Under the pieces are notes generated by a model, which was not told the origin of the DNA, did not search any database, and saw nothing but the letters and a program-made list of their open reading frames with translations. Shown here in pieces: positions 7,895-13,715 of a stretch of 13,715 nucleotides of DNA. Source of the DNA: JBKJML01 sp046596415 (GTDB taxonomy: Bacteria > Actinomycetota > Thermoleophilia > Gaiellales > Gaiellaceae). The position numbers and the translations under genes were made by a program. Each line of letters starts with the position of its first letter. Within the stretch, counting starts at the first letter, position 1. The stretch covers positions 1 to 13,715 of the forward strand of contig JBKJML010000029.1 of assembly GCA_046596415.1 (NCBI GenBank), in the 5' to 3' direction.

Positions 7895-8881
7895 TTAAGA
7901 GAGCCGGCCGGCGTACTGCCGGTCGTAGTAGCCCTTGTAGTACTCGCCCGACTTGATCGGTTCCCACCAGCCGCGGTTGTCTCGATACCAGTCGATCGTC
8001 TCGGCGATCCCGTCGTCGAAGCTCTTCGAGGGCGCCCAGCCGAGCCCGCGCAGGCGCGCGCTGTCGATCGAGTAGCGCCGGTCGTGGCCGGCCCGGTCCT
8101 CGACGTGCCGAACGAGCCCGGGGTCGGCTCCGGTCAGCTCGACGATGCGCGCGGCGAGCTCGATGTTCTCGCGCTCGTCGCCGCCGCCGACGTTGTACGC
8201 CTCACCCGGAGCCCCCTCGCGGAGGACGTGCTCGATGCCGGCGCAGTGGTCGCCCACCCAGAGCCAATCGCGCACCTGCCGGCCGTCGCCGTACAGCGGC
8301 AGCGGTTCGCCGTCGAGCGCATTCGTCGTGAAGAGCGGGATCAGCTTCTCCGGGTACTGGTTCGGGCCGTAGGTGTTCGAGCCGCGCGTGAGCGACGCGT
8401 TCACGCCGTACGTGCGAAACCAGGCCGGAATCATCAGGTCACTCGCAGCCTTGGCCCAGCTGTAGGGGCTCGAGGGCTGGAGACGGTCGAGCTCGTTCGA
8501 GGAGCCGCCACCCTCCAGGTCGCCGTAGACCTCGTCGGTCGAGACCTGGAGCAAGCGGATCCCGCGCTCTCGGGCGAGCTCGAGCAGTGTGCGTGTGCCG
8601 TCGATCTCCGTCTTCGCGAGCTCGGCGGCAATCAGGATCGAGCGGTCGACGTGCGTCTCGGCGGCGAAGTTGACGATTGCGTCGCAGCCGACCGCAGCCG
8701 TCCGGACCGCCTCGGCGTCGGCGATGTCCGCCACGACGAGAGGCAGTTCGGGCGGCAGGTTCGCCGGGTTGCCGGAGTAGCGCAGCGCGTCGAGGACGAC
8801 CACCTCGTCGCCGGCCGCTGCGAGTCGCTTCGCGAAGTGCGAACCGATGAAACCGGCGCCGCCGGTGACGAGAACTCGCAT
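7895..8881 (-). CDS. rfbB: dTDP-glucose 4,6-dehydratase
   Basis: A 328-residue extended short-chain dehydrogenase/reductase, close to the usual 320-360 of the family. It converts dTDP-glucose to dTDP-4-keto-6-deoxyglucose, the second step of dTDP-L-rhamnose synthesis, using tightly bound NAD+. Visible signatures are the NAD-binding GGAGFIGSHF (7-16), NFAAETHVDRSI (71-82), the catalytic STDEVYG (114-120; Thr115-Asp116-Glu117), the active-site Tyr140 and Lys144 in SPYSWAKAASD, TRGSNTYGPNQYPEKLIPLF (165-184), and RDWLWVGDHC (204-213). The Asp-Glu pair after Thr is what distinguishes the dehydratase from UDP-glucose 4-epimerases. ATG 8879-8881 begins directly at the Rossmann fold. It is preceded by the SRPBCC gene (21-bp gap) and followed by the MMPL gene (20-bp gap). 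Assignment secure. Confidence 0.96.
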   Translation of the reverse strand: MRVLVTGGAGFIGSHFAKRLAAAGDEVVVLDALRYSGNPANLPPELPLVVADIADAEAVRTAAVGCDAIVNFAAETHVDRSILIAAELAKTEIDGTRTLLELARERGIRLLQVSTDEVYGDLEGGGSSNELDRLQPSSPYSWAKAASDLMIPAWFRTYGVNASLTRGSNTYGPNQYPEKLIPLFTTNALDGEPLPLYGDGRQVRDWLWVGDHCAGIEHVLREGAPGEAYNVGGGDERENIELAARIVELTGADPGLVRHVEDRAGHDRRYSIDSARLRGLGWAPSKSFDDGIAETIDWYRDNRGWWEPIKSGEYYKGYYDRQYAGRLS

Positions 8882-8902
8882 CCCGAAGAATCTACCTCTT
8901 GG

Positions 8903-9373
8903 CTACTCGCAGACGAAAAGTGGCACCCCGAGCAGCCGCGCGATCCCTTCGCCGCCGCGTCGCATGACGACATCGTGGCTCCAGTGGAAGACCGGCCGTC
9001 CCACCGGTGCCACGAGATTCATCCAGGGAATCGTCGTCTCGACATCCCATTCATAGGTCACCGCCGTCCCCTGCCCTTCGAAAAGGCGCCAGCGGCCGAC
9101 GCCACGGAGGTTCCCGTCCGCCTCTCCCTCGAGCACGTACGGGCACTCGACGCGCGTAGTCCGCATCGTGAACTCAATGTCGTAGGGCAGCTTGCTCCGC
9201 CAGACGTAGCGGTGGACCGAGCCGACACCGTCACCGCCGTTCCCGCCGTCGAGCTGCTCGGCCACCTTCACGCCACGCCACCACTCCGGCCAGCGCTCCG
9301 TCTCGTAGATCGCGTCCCAGACCTCACGGATCGGCGCGCCGACCACCCAGGTCGTGAGGAACGAATAGCGCAT
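8903..9373 (-). CDS. SRPBCC (START-like/polyketide-cyclase fold) protein
   Basis: A 156-residue soluble protein from ATG 9373, 5 bp after the rfbD stop. An upstream in-frame start at 9439 would overlap rfbD by about 60 bases and adds an unconserved leader, so it is rejected. The N-terminal pattern (FLTTWVVGAPIREVWDAIYE, 5-24, then WPEWWRGVKVAEQL) and the C-terminal helix (RPVFHWSHDVVMRRGGEGIA, 126-145) are typical of the SRPBCC superfamily, whose helix-grip fold encloses a hydrophobic ligand pocket. There is no signal peptide. No enzymatic role is evident. It sits between rfbD and rfbB, so it is expressed with the rhamnose enzymes. It could bind a lipid carrier or hydrophobic acceptor of the glycan, but this is inference from fold and position only. 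A generic hydrophobic-ligand protein is equally possible. Confidence 0.8.
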   Translation of the reverse strand: MRYSFLTTWVVGAPIREVWDAIYETERWPEWWRGVKVAEQLDGGNGGDGVGSVHRYVWRSKLPYDIEFTMRTTRVECPYVLEGEADGNLRGVGRWRLFEGQGTAVTYEWDVETTIPWMNLVAPVGRPVFHWSHDVVMRRGGEGIARLLGVPLFVCE

Positions 9374-9378
9374 GCCCT

Positions 9379-10173
9379 CTAGGCTCCGAAATCGCCCGAC
9401 TGGATCGCGGCCAGGCACTCGCCGAGGGCCTCGCGCCAATGCGGCAGCTCAGGAGCGCCCTTCTCACTCCGCAGGATCGAGTAAGCGGGGCGGGCCGCAC
9501 GGGCGCCGTGCTCGGCGCTCGAGATACGCCGCACCCGACAGTCGATGCCGGCGTCCTCGAAGATCGCCTCCGCGAACTCGGCCCAGGTGCAGTCGCCTGC
9601 GGCTGCCACGTGCCAGATCCCGTAGGGCAGCTTCAGGATCTCCCTGGTCGCCCGCGCGAGGTGTGGCGCATACGTCGGGCAGCCACGCTGGTCGTCGACG
9701 ACGGCGACCTCGTCGCGCTCCGCCCCGAGACGGAGCATCGTGAGGACGAAGTTCCTGCCGGCCGGCGCGAAGAGCCAGGAGGAACGCACGACCCACGCTC
9801 GCTCCCCCGCGGCGGCCTCGCCGTGCGCCTTTGTCCGTCCGTAGGCCGAGATCGGGTTGGGGCCGTCCGACTCGACGTACGGCTCACGTTTGCGCCCGTC
9901 GAAGACATAGTCGGAGGAATACGCAACGACCGACGCCCCGAGTAACGCGGCGTGTGCGGTGCCGGCGACGTTGACAGCGGCAGCCCCTTGCGGGTCGTCC
10001 TCGGCCCCGTCGACGTCCGTCCACGCTGCGGCGTGGAGAACGACATCGGCAGTCGCGAGCCCGTCGGGCGGCGGCAGCGACACATCCCACTGGGCGCGCG
10101 TCAGCGCGCTCGCCGCCGGGAACTCCTCGGCGAGCGCGCGGCCGAGCTGCCCACCGGCGCCCGTGATCAGCAA
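9379..10173 (-). CDS. rfbD: dTDP-4-dehydrorhamnose reductase
   Basis: A protein of 264 residues from TTG 10173, or 279 from GTG 10218. It catalyses the last step, NAD(P)H-dependent reduction of dTDP-4-dehydro-L-rhamnose to dTDP-L-rhamnose. Signatures are the Rossmann motif LITGAGGQLGRAL at the very N-terminus, VVLHAAAWTDVDGAEDDP, SSDYVFDG, the catalytic YGRTKAHGE (Tyr-x-x-x-Lys), VVRSSWLFAP, and VDDQRGCPTY. I prefer TTG 10173 because it puts the Rossmann strand at the start, as in most RmlD proteins, and gives a 7-bp coupling overlap with the rfbC stop. The GTG at 10218 would overlap rfbC by 52 bp and add 15 unconserved residues, but it cannot be excluded. The 3' end, 5 bp before the SRPBCC gene, is certain. 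Confidence 0.93.
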   Translation of the reverse strand: MLITGAGGQLGRALAEEFPAASALTRAQWDVSLPPPDGLATADVVLHAAAWTDVDGAEDDPQGAAAVNVAGTAHAALLGASVVAYSSDYVFDGRKREPYVESDGPNPISAYGRTKAHGEAAAGERAWVVRSSWLFAPAGRNFVLTMLRLGAERDEVAVVDDQRGCPTYAPHLARATREILKLPYGIWHVAAAGDCTWAEFAEAIFEDAGIDCRVRRISSAEHGARAARPAYSILRSEKGAPELPHWREALGECLAAIQSGDFGA

Positions 10174-10631
10174 GCCGCGAGGTCTCTCGGCGACAGGATC
10201 GGCGTCTCCGTGCTCCACAGGTGCTTCACGCGCGGATCCGCCCAGCAGAGACCGTGCTCGTCGGGAGCCGCCGGGTCGTACTCCTCGGTCACGTGGTAGC
10301 AGAACAGCAGATCCGTGAGCGCCTCGAAGCCGTGCGCATGGAGGCCGGGAATGTAGATCGCGACCGGGTTCTCCTCACCGATGTCGGTGGTGAACGTCGC
10401 GCCCGTCGTACGGTCGAGGACGACGACGCGCGCCATCCCACGCAGACACGCGAAGAGATCATCCTGGCCGCGCTCGTGGTAGTGCAGGCCGCGGATCACG
10501 CCCTGCCTAGAGAAGGAGATGTTGGTCTGGCGGGTCGCCTTCGGCAGGTCGCTGTCGCGGCGCAACTCATAGAACCAGCCGCGTTCGTCCTCGAAGACGC
10601 GCAGGGGCAAGATCCGTACCCCGTCGATCAC
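10167..10631 (-). CDS. rfbC: dTDP-4-dehydrorhamnose 3,5-epimerase, short form
   Basis: A 154-residue cupin-fold protein; it epimerises dTDP-4-keto-6-deoxyglucose at C3 and C5. Start GTG 10631 overlaps the rfbA stop as GTGA. A longer in-frame reading from 10709 lies wholly inside rfbA and is rejected. Family features are VFEDERGWFYELR (12-24), RGLHYH (47-52) with the catalytic base His50, IPGLHAHGFEAL (94-105), CYHVTEEYDP (111-120) with Tyr112 at the proton-donor tyrosine position, and SPRD (147-150) with Asp150 matching the Asp of the His-Asp dyad. It is shorter than the usual roughly 180 residues because it stops four residues after Asp150. The segment usually read as QDNHS is QTNIS here, so some substrate-contact residues differ. 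It is probably functional given the complete pathway around it, though C3-only or altered specificity is possible. Confidence 0.92.
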   Translation of the reverse strand: MIDGVRILPLRVFEDERGWFYELRRDSDLPKATRQTNISFSRQGVIRGLHYHERGQDDLFACLRGMARVVVLDRTTGATFTTDIGEENPVAIYIPGLHAHGFEALTDLLFCYHVTEEYDPAAPDEHGLCWADPRVKHLWSTETPILSPRDLAAC

Positions 10632-11413
10632 GAAGGCTTGTTCGCCCCGGTCTCGGCGATCAGCCGACCGATGTCCGGCAGCGACTCCTGGGTGCCCGCG
10701 TCGTGCCACCAGCCCTTCACACGGTGAACCGCGAGCTCCCCTCGCGCCGCGTACCAGCGGTTGACGTCGGTGATCTCGAGCTCGCCGCGGCTCGACGGCT
10801 CGAGGGCGCGAATGCAGTCATAGACCTGGGCGTCGTAGCAGTAGAGACCGACGACGGCGTCAGCCGAGGGCGGCGCGTCGAACCGCAGGTCGACGGTGCC
10901 CGCTTTCTCGACCACGTCGGTGACCTTGCCGTCGGCGTCGTAGGCGACGACGCCGAACCGCTCGGGGTCGGTGACTTCCTTGACGAATACCGCGGCACCG
11001 CCAGGCCCCTCGACGAACTGGCCGATCGCAGTCACCTCCGCGTACTCGAAGATGTTGTCGCCGAGACAGACGACGAGCTTGTCGTCACCGGCGAAGCTCT
11101 CCGCCATTCCGACCACCTGCGCGATCCCGCCCGGTTCGACCTGCACCTTGTACGTCAGATCGAGGTCGAAGAGCGGCGCCGTGCCGCCACGCTCGGGCAG
11201 CCTCCCGTTGCCGAGCAGGTCGATCAGCTGCCCTGCGTGCCCCTGGCCGGTCACGATCAGCACCTCGCGCACCCCCGCGAGCTGGAGCAGCTCGAGCGGG
11301 TAGTAGACCATCGGCCAGCGGCCGACCGGCAGGAGATGCTTGTTGGTGACGCGTGTCAGCTCGCCGAGCCGCGTCGCCTCGCCGCCCGCACAGATCAGGC
11401 CCTTGACGCTCAT
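10628..11413 (-). CDS. rfbA: Glucose-1-phosphate thymidylyltransferase
   Basis: A 261-residue sugar-nucleotide transferase joining glucose-1-phosphate and dTTP to give dTDP-glucose, the entry step to dTDP-rhamnose. The N-terminal nucleotide-binding signature is GGEATRLGELT (10-20), then NKHLLPVGRWPMVYYPLELL (24-43). CLGDNIFE (116-123) carries the metal-binding Asp119. VVEKAG (167-172), SSRGELEITDVNRWY (207-221) and VKGWWHDAGTQESL (232-245) are classic for RmlA. The consensus GGxGTRL has Ala13 in place of the third Gly. At 261 residues it is shorter than typical RmlA (about 290), and the C-terminal extension is minimal. ATG 11413 overlaps the stop of the YczE-like gene (ATGA); I see no independent ribosome site, so translation is probably coupled. 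Its own stop overlaps the rfbC start. Confidence 0.94.
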   Translation of the reverse strand: MSVKGLICAGGEATRLGELTRVTNKHLLPVGRWPMVYYPLELLQLAGVREVLIVTGQGHAGQLIDLLGNGRLPERGGTAPLFDLDLTYKVQVEPGGIAQVVGMAESFAGDDKLVVCLGDNIFEYAEVTAIGQFVEGPGGAAVFVKEVTDPERFGVVAYDADGKVTDVVEKAGTVDLRFDAPPSADAVVGLYCYDAQVYDCIRALEPSSRGELEITDVNRWYAARGELAVHRVKGWWHDAGTQESLPDIGRLIAETGANKPS

Positions 11414-12054
11414 ACCGAGAGGGATGCTACTTCCGCGAGAGGCGAGCGGCCGAGGAGCCAGAACGCGAGCTCGACGGCGGGCCCGATCAAAAGCGCGAAC
11501 GCGAGCGTGCCGACCCCGACCGTGCCGCCGAGCGCGAAGCCCACCACGACGGCGCCCGCCTCGAGCACGGCCCGTGCGGCGCCGATCCGAAGCGGTGAGC
11601 GGTCGGCGATCACGAGCATCAGCGAGTCGCGCGGCCCGGCGCCGTAGTCGGCACCGATGTAGAGCGCCGAGCCGACGCCGATCGTCAGGATCCCGCCCGC
11701 GAGGAGCAGGACGCGGACGGCGAGCGGCGCGTCGGAGAGACCGTCGACCGCCTCGATCCTGAGCAACCCGTCGATGAAGAGCCCGATCAGGAGTGCGTTG
11801 GCAACGGTGCCCGGCCCGATCCGAGCCCCGAGCGTCCACGCGATCGCGAGCACGACGAGGGCGACGGCGACGTTCGCCATCCCGAAGGAGAGGATCGTGT
11901 GCTTCGCGAGACCCTGGTTCAGGACGTCCCACGGCGACAGGCCGAGCTCCGACTCGAGGAGCATCACGATCCCGGCCGCGAACAGCAGGAGGCCCAGGAG
12001 GAGGCCTCCTACACGGGCGGCAGGACCGCCACGGAGGCTGGGAGCGGAGCGCAC
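11410..12054 (-). CDS. YczE/YitT-like integral membrane protein
   Basis: A 214-residue protein from GTG 12054 with about five to six hydrophobic helices: about 14-34, 58-76, 84-100, 112-134, 156-176 and 178-201. The pattern ESELGLSPWDVLNQGLA (34-50), GPGTVANALLIGLFID (80-95), GADYGAGPRDSLMLVI (134-149) and GGTVGVGTLAFALLIGPAVE (176-195) is that of the YczE/YyaS/YitT family, which are inner-membrane proteins without a firmly established transport substrate. The frame stays open upstream to 12309, but that part is Arg/Ser-rich, overlaps the hydrolase gene and is not credible. GTG 12054 is preferred because it directly precedes the first helix, although its ribosome site is poor. It starts 34 bp after the glycoside hydrolase stop and its own stop overlaps the rfbA start. 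A role linked to surface-sugar export or supply is only a guess. Confidence 0.85.
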   Translation of the reverse strand: MRSAPSLRGGPAARVGGLLLGLLLFAAGIVMLLESELGLSPWDVLNQGLAKHTILSFGMANVAVALVVLAIAWTLGARIGPGTVANALLIGLFIDGLLRIEAVDGLSDAPLAVRVLLLAGGILTIGVGSALYIGADYGAGPRDSLMLVIADRSPLRIGAARAVLEAGAVVVGFALGGTVGVGTLAFALLIGPAVELAFWLLGRSPLAEVASLSV

Positions 12055-12088
12055 CCCAGCGAGCTTAGTTCGCCAACGCGAAGCGGTG

Positions 12089-13336
12089 TCAGCGGATGGT
12101 CTGCGGCGCGCCCGCGAAGGCACGGGAGGCCGAGATCGCTCGCACGGTCGCTCCCGGCGGCAGCGTGACGCGCACACCGAAGTAGCCGCGCGGGCTCGTC
12201 GTGCGTGTGCCGCCGATCGTCTGCCAGGCCTGGCCGCGGCGCACCTCGATGCGGTAGGCCTGCGGGCCGGTGCCGGGTCTGATCTGTCCCCACAACGTGA
12301 CGACGCCACCGCGCCGGCCGGTCTGCGCGAGCGGAACCGCGAACGCCGCGGCGGCAGGCTTCGGCACCCCGTTCGAGGTGTAGAGGCCGCTCTGGAAGCG
12401 CGCAGGGTCGGACTCGTCGAGCACGAGGTAGTGAACGAGCATGTCGACGCGCGGGAACCGGTAGGCGCGATAGGCGGCGTCGGCGAGGTAGCGAGCCTGG
12501 AGCACGGTCGAGATGCCGAGGATGCGGTCGGGCGGGTTTGACTGGTAGCCGTACTCCGTCAGCCAGATCCGCTTCGGGCCGAACGCCTGCGAGACCTCGG
12601 TCAGCAGCCGCCCGAGCGTCGCCATCGTGATCGTCTCACAGTGGTCGCAGCCGCCGGCCGAAGGCGACTCGACCCGAGGGCGCGACGGATACGGGTGGTG
12701 TGCGTAGACGTCGAGGCGCGCACCTGCCTTCTTCATGCCGCGGATCCACGCAACCGGTGAGACGCCGCCGGTGGAGCCGCGCGGCGCCGTGACGCCGCCC
12801 GCGACGCGCGCGTTGCGCCGGACAGCGTGGATTGCCGCGTACGCCGGGTTGAGGATCTGGCGGACGTACACGGCGGGCGAGGTCGGGCGGAGCCACCGCG
12901 CCTGATTCGGCTCATTCCAGATCAGCCAGTCGCGGACGAAGGGATAGCGGACGGCAGCCGCTCGAGCGAAGCCGGCGAACGCCGCAGGGGCCGGCGCCCA
13001 GTTGGACGGCCGGCGGCCGTTCGCCCACATCGGCGAGCCGACGAGCGTCACCACCGCGGCGATGTCGTGCTCTTGTAGACCCTGGAGAACGGTGTCGGGG
13101 CGGCGCCAGTCGAATGTTCCCTGCGCCCGCTCGACCTGATCCCATTCGATCGTGAAGCGGGCGAGGTCGACGCCGAGGGCGTCGAGCCGGTCGAGGCGCT
13201 GGTCGAGCGAACCAGGCCCGTTCAGAAGCCAGGCATCGTCCTGGATTCCGAAGCGAACCCCCGGCGCAGCACTCGCCGCCGGGGCGAGTGCGAGCAGCGC
13301 CAGGCATGCAGCGGCCAGAAGGACGGGGAGTCGCAT
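12089..13336 (-). CDS. Secreted clan GH-A glycoside hydrolase (GH5/GH39-like)
   Basis: A 415-residue protein with a signal peptide (1-23, ending ASA/AP). The (beta/alpha)8 barrel covers about 25-330. IEWDQVERAQGTFDW (63-77) is the usual second-strand pattern, WNEPN (140-144) carries the general acid/base Glu142, and WLTEYGYQ (258-265) the nucleophile Glu261. This is the two-glutamate retaining mechanism of clan GH-A. AHHPYP (212-217) is another clan-typical strand end. Cys230 and Cys233 may pair after export. About 75 residues at the C-terminus (340-415) form a small beta-rich domain. The exact GH family and substrate cannot be fixed by eye. The ATG has a strong GGAGG site 4 bases upstream. 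It is the first secure gene of the minus-strand run leading through the YczE-like gene into the rhamnose genes, so it may trim or remodel a rhamnose-containing glycan (inference). Confidence 0.88.
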   Translation of the reverse strand: MRLPVLLAAACLALLALAPAASAAPGVRFGIQDDAWLLNGPGSLDQRLDRLDALGVDLARFTIEWDQVERAQGTFDWRRPDTVLQGLQEHDIAAVVTLVGSPMWANGRRPSNWAPAPAAFAGFARAAAVRYPFVRDWLIWNEPNQARWLRPTSPAVYVRQILNPAYAAIHAVRRNARVAGGVTAPRGSTGGVSPVAWIRGMKKAGARLDVYAHHPYPSRPRVESPSAGGCDHCETITMATLGRLLTEVSQAFGPKRIWLTEYGYQSNPPDRILGISTVLQARYLADAAYRAYRFPRVDMLVHYLVLDESDPARFQSGLYTSNGVPKPAAAAFAVPLAQTGRRGGVVTLWGQIRPGTGPQAYRIEVRRGQAWQTIGGTRTTSPRGYFGVRVTLPPGATVRAISASRAFAGAPQTIR

Positions 13337-13340
13337 TGTC

Positions 13341-13345
13341 CCTCC
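13341..13345 (-). promoter_or_regulatory. Ribosome binding site of the glycoside hydrolase gene
   Basis: GGAGG on the minus strand, 4 bases from ATG 13336. It is the clearest Shine-Dalgarno site in this half of the window and confirms the start immediately before the signal peptide. Confidence 0.65.
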
Positions 13346-13350
13346 GTGCC

Positions 13351-13500
13351 CTACGTGTCGCGACGCAAAACCGGCGGGTCACCCGAGCTATCTCCGAGGC
13401 GGCGTAGCCGCTTCCGGCGCCTGACGTGCGGCAGCGCGTGCACCGCTGCGGCCCACACGTAGACGACGAAGGCGACGAGCGCAGCCGCGAGCTTCAGGAT
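13351..13500 (-). CDS. Possible small membrane protein, start unresolved
   Basis: The frame ending at the TAG at 13351-13353 encodes one strongly hydrophobic helix (LKLAAALVAFVVYVWAAAVH), then a very basic stretch (HVRRRKRLRR) and a short tail. That topology, together with a G/C-rich third codon position, looks like a real small membrane protein lying 14 bp before the hydrolase gene. No ATG, GTG or TTG exists in frame between the helix and GTG 13644. That GTG would give 97 residues and overlap about 100 bases of the hsp20 gene on the other strand. The interval given starts near the Ile-Leu codons at the helix (13500), with CTG 13497 as a possible rare start. Function unknown. It may equally be spurious sequence in the divergent promoter region. 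Confidence 0.3.
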   Translation of the reverse strand: MLKLAAALVAFVVYVWAAAVHALPHVRRRKRLRRLGDSSGDPPVLRRDT

Positions 13501-13542
13501 CCGGACGACGGGCGAGATGTCTGCAACTGTACGCCCGCGGGT

Positions 13543-13715
13543 ATGACGGAGGCAGTGGCCCCCCGCGACATCGACCGACTCCAGGCAGAGATCGACGAGC
13601 TCTTCGCCGACCTGTGGCAGGTGCCGCGCTTCATCGGCGCGCACCGCGGCTTTCGGCCCGCAGCCGACTGCTACCGCACCGCCGACGCGCTGACGATCGT
13701 GCTCGAGCTGCCGGG
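13543..13715 (+). CDS. Hsp20/alpha-crystallin small heat-shock protein, N-terminal part
   Basis: The frame is open from ATG 13543 through the right edge, giving 57 complete codons. The sequence (RDIDRLQAEIDELFADLWQV, then PRFIGAHRGFRPAADCYRTA and LTIVLELP) matches the N-terminal arm and first alpha-crystallin-domain strands of Hsp20 proteins from high-GC actinobacteria. These proteins are ATP-independent chaperones that hold unfolded proteins as oligomers in the cytoplasm. ATG 13543 is preferred; a later in-frame GTG at 13555 sits too close (2 bases) to its GGAGG. The gene is divergent from the hydrolase, about 206 bp away. I see neither a CIRCE nor an HspR-type (HAIR) operator in that gap, so its heat regulation cannot be read here. 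The rest of the alpha-crystallin domain lies beyond the window. Confidence 0.85.
   Translation, partial: MTEAVAPRDIDRLQAEIDELFADLWQVPRFIGAHRGFRPAADCYRTADALTIVLELP

Noticed and set aside
7902..7911. GCCGGCCGGC palindrome near the rfbB 3' end as a terminator
   Set aside because: It lies within rfbB coding sequence, has no loop or T-run, and such GC palindromes are expected at this base composition.
8084..9382. A 432-codon open frame on the plus strand opposite rfbB and the SRPBCC gene
   Set aside because: There is no recognisable motif, and the opposite-strand genes are secure, so it is a GC-driven shadow.
10632..10709. N-terminal extension of RfbC by 26 residues
   Set aside because: It lies wholly inside the end of rfbA and is Arg/Gly-rich. 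GTG 10631 gives the family-typical start and a GTGA coupling.
12055..12309. N-terminal extension of the YczE-like protein by 85 residues
   Set aside because: It is an Arg/Ala/Ser-rich stretch overlapping the hydrolase gene, and the membrane family normally begins near the first helix.

Overview
The window reads as a chromosomal segment from a very GC-rich, gene-dense bacterium. High G/C at third codon positions, frequent GTG/TTG starts, 4-bp start/stop overlaps and the gene content (secreted SpoIID-domain protein, PknB-type kinase, MMPL exporter, hexapeptide acetyltransferase, Hsp20) suggest an actinobacterium, possibly of the Thermoleophilia (Gaiellales/Solirubrobacterales). That placement is inference: the window has no rRNA or other phylogenetic marker. 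I see no tRNA, rRNA, CRISPR array, insertion sequence, phage gene or gene-free stretch over 300 bases.

Layout. (1) Positions 2-923, plus strand: the 3' end of a Gfo/Idh/MocA-family oxidoreductase, overlapped by a left-handed beta-helix (hexapeptide) N-acetyltransferase. The pair resembles the WbpB/WbpD type of nucleotide-sugar enzymes. (2) Positions 933-4195, minus strand: a secreted SpoIID/LytB-domain protein, then by ATGA overlap a secreted subtilisin-like (S8) protease. (3) Positions 4321-5718, plus strand: a membrane-anchored Ser/Thr kinase with a TPR-like outer domain, divergent from the SpoIID gene. The intergenic region holds a perfect 8-bp inverted repeat. (4) Positions 5715-13336, minus strand: a tightly packed run in transcription order of secreted clan GH-A glycoside hydrolase, YczE-like membrane protein, rfbA, rfbC, rfbD, SRPBCC protein, rfbB and MMPL transporter. 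A doubtful small membrane ORF lies just upstream. (5) Position 13543 to the end, plus strand: the 5' part of an Hsp20 gene.

The core of the window is a complete dTDP-L-rhamnose pathway. RfbA makes dTDP-glucose, RfbB dehydrates it, RfbC epimerises and RfbD reduces to dTDP-L-rhamnose. Its co-transcription with an envelope exporter, a small lipid-binding-fold protein, a membrane protein and a secreted glycosidase, next to another sugar-modifying pair, points to a surface-glycan or glycolipid locus. The SpoIID/protease pair and the kinase fit a cell-envelope theme. I found no clearly new defence or mobile system. The points most worth a second look are the operon composition, sequence peculiarities of RfbA and RfbC, the palindrome ahead of the kinase, and the small ORF before the hydrolase.
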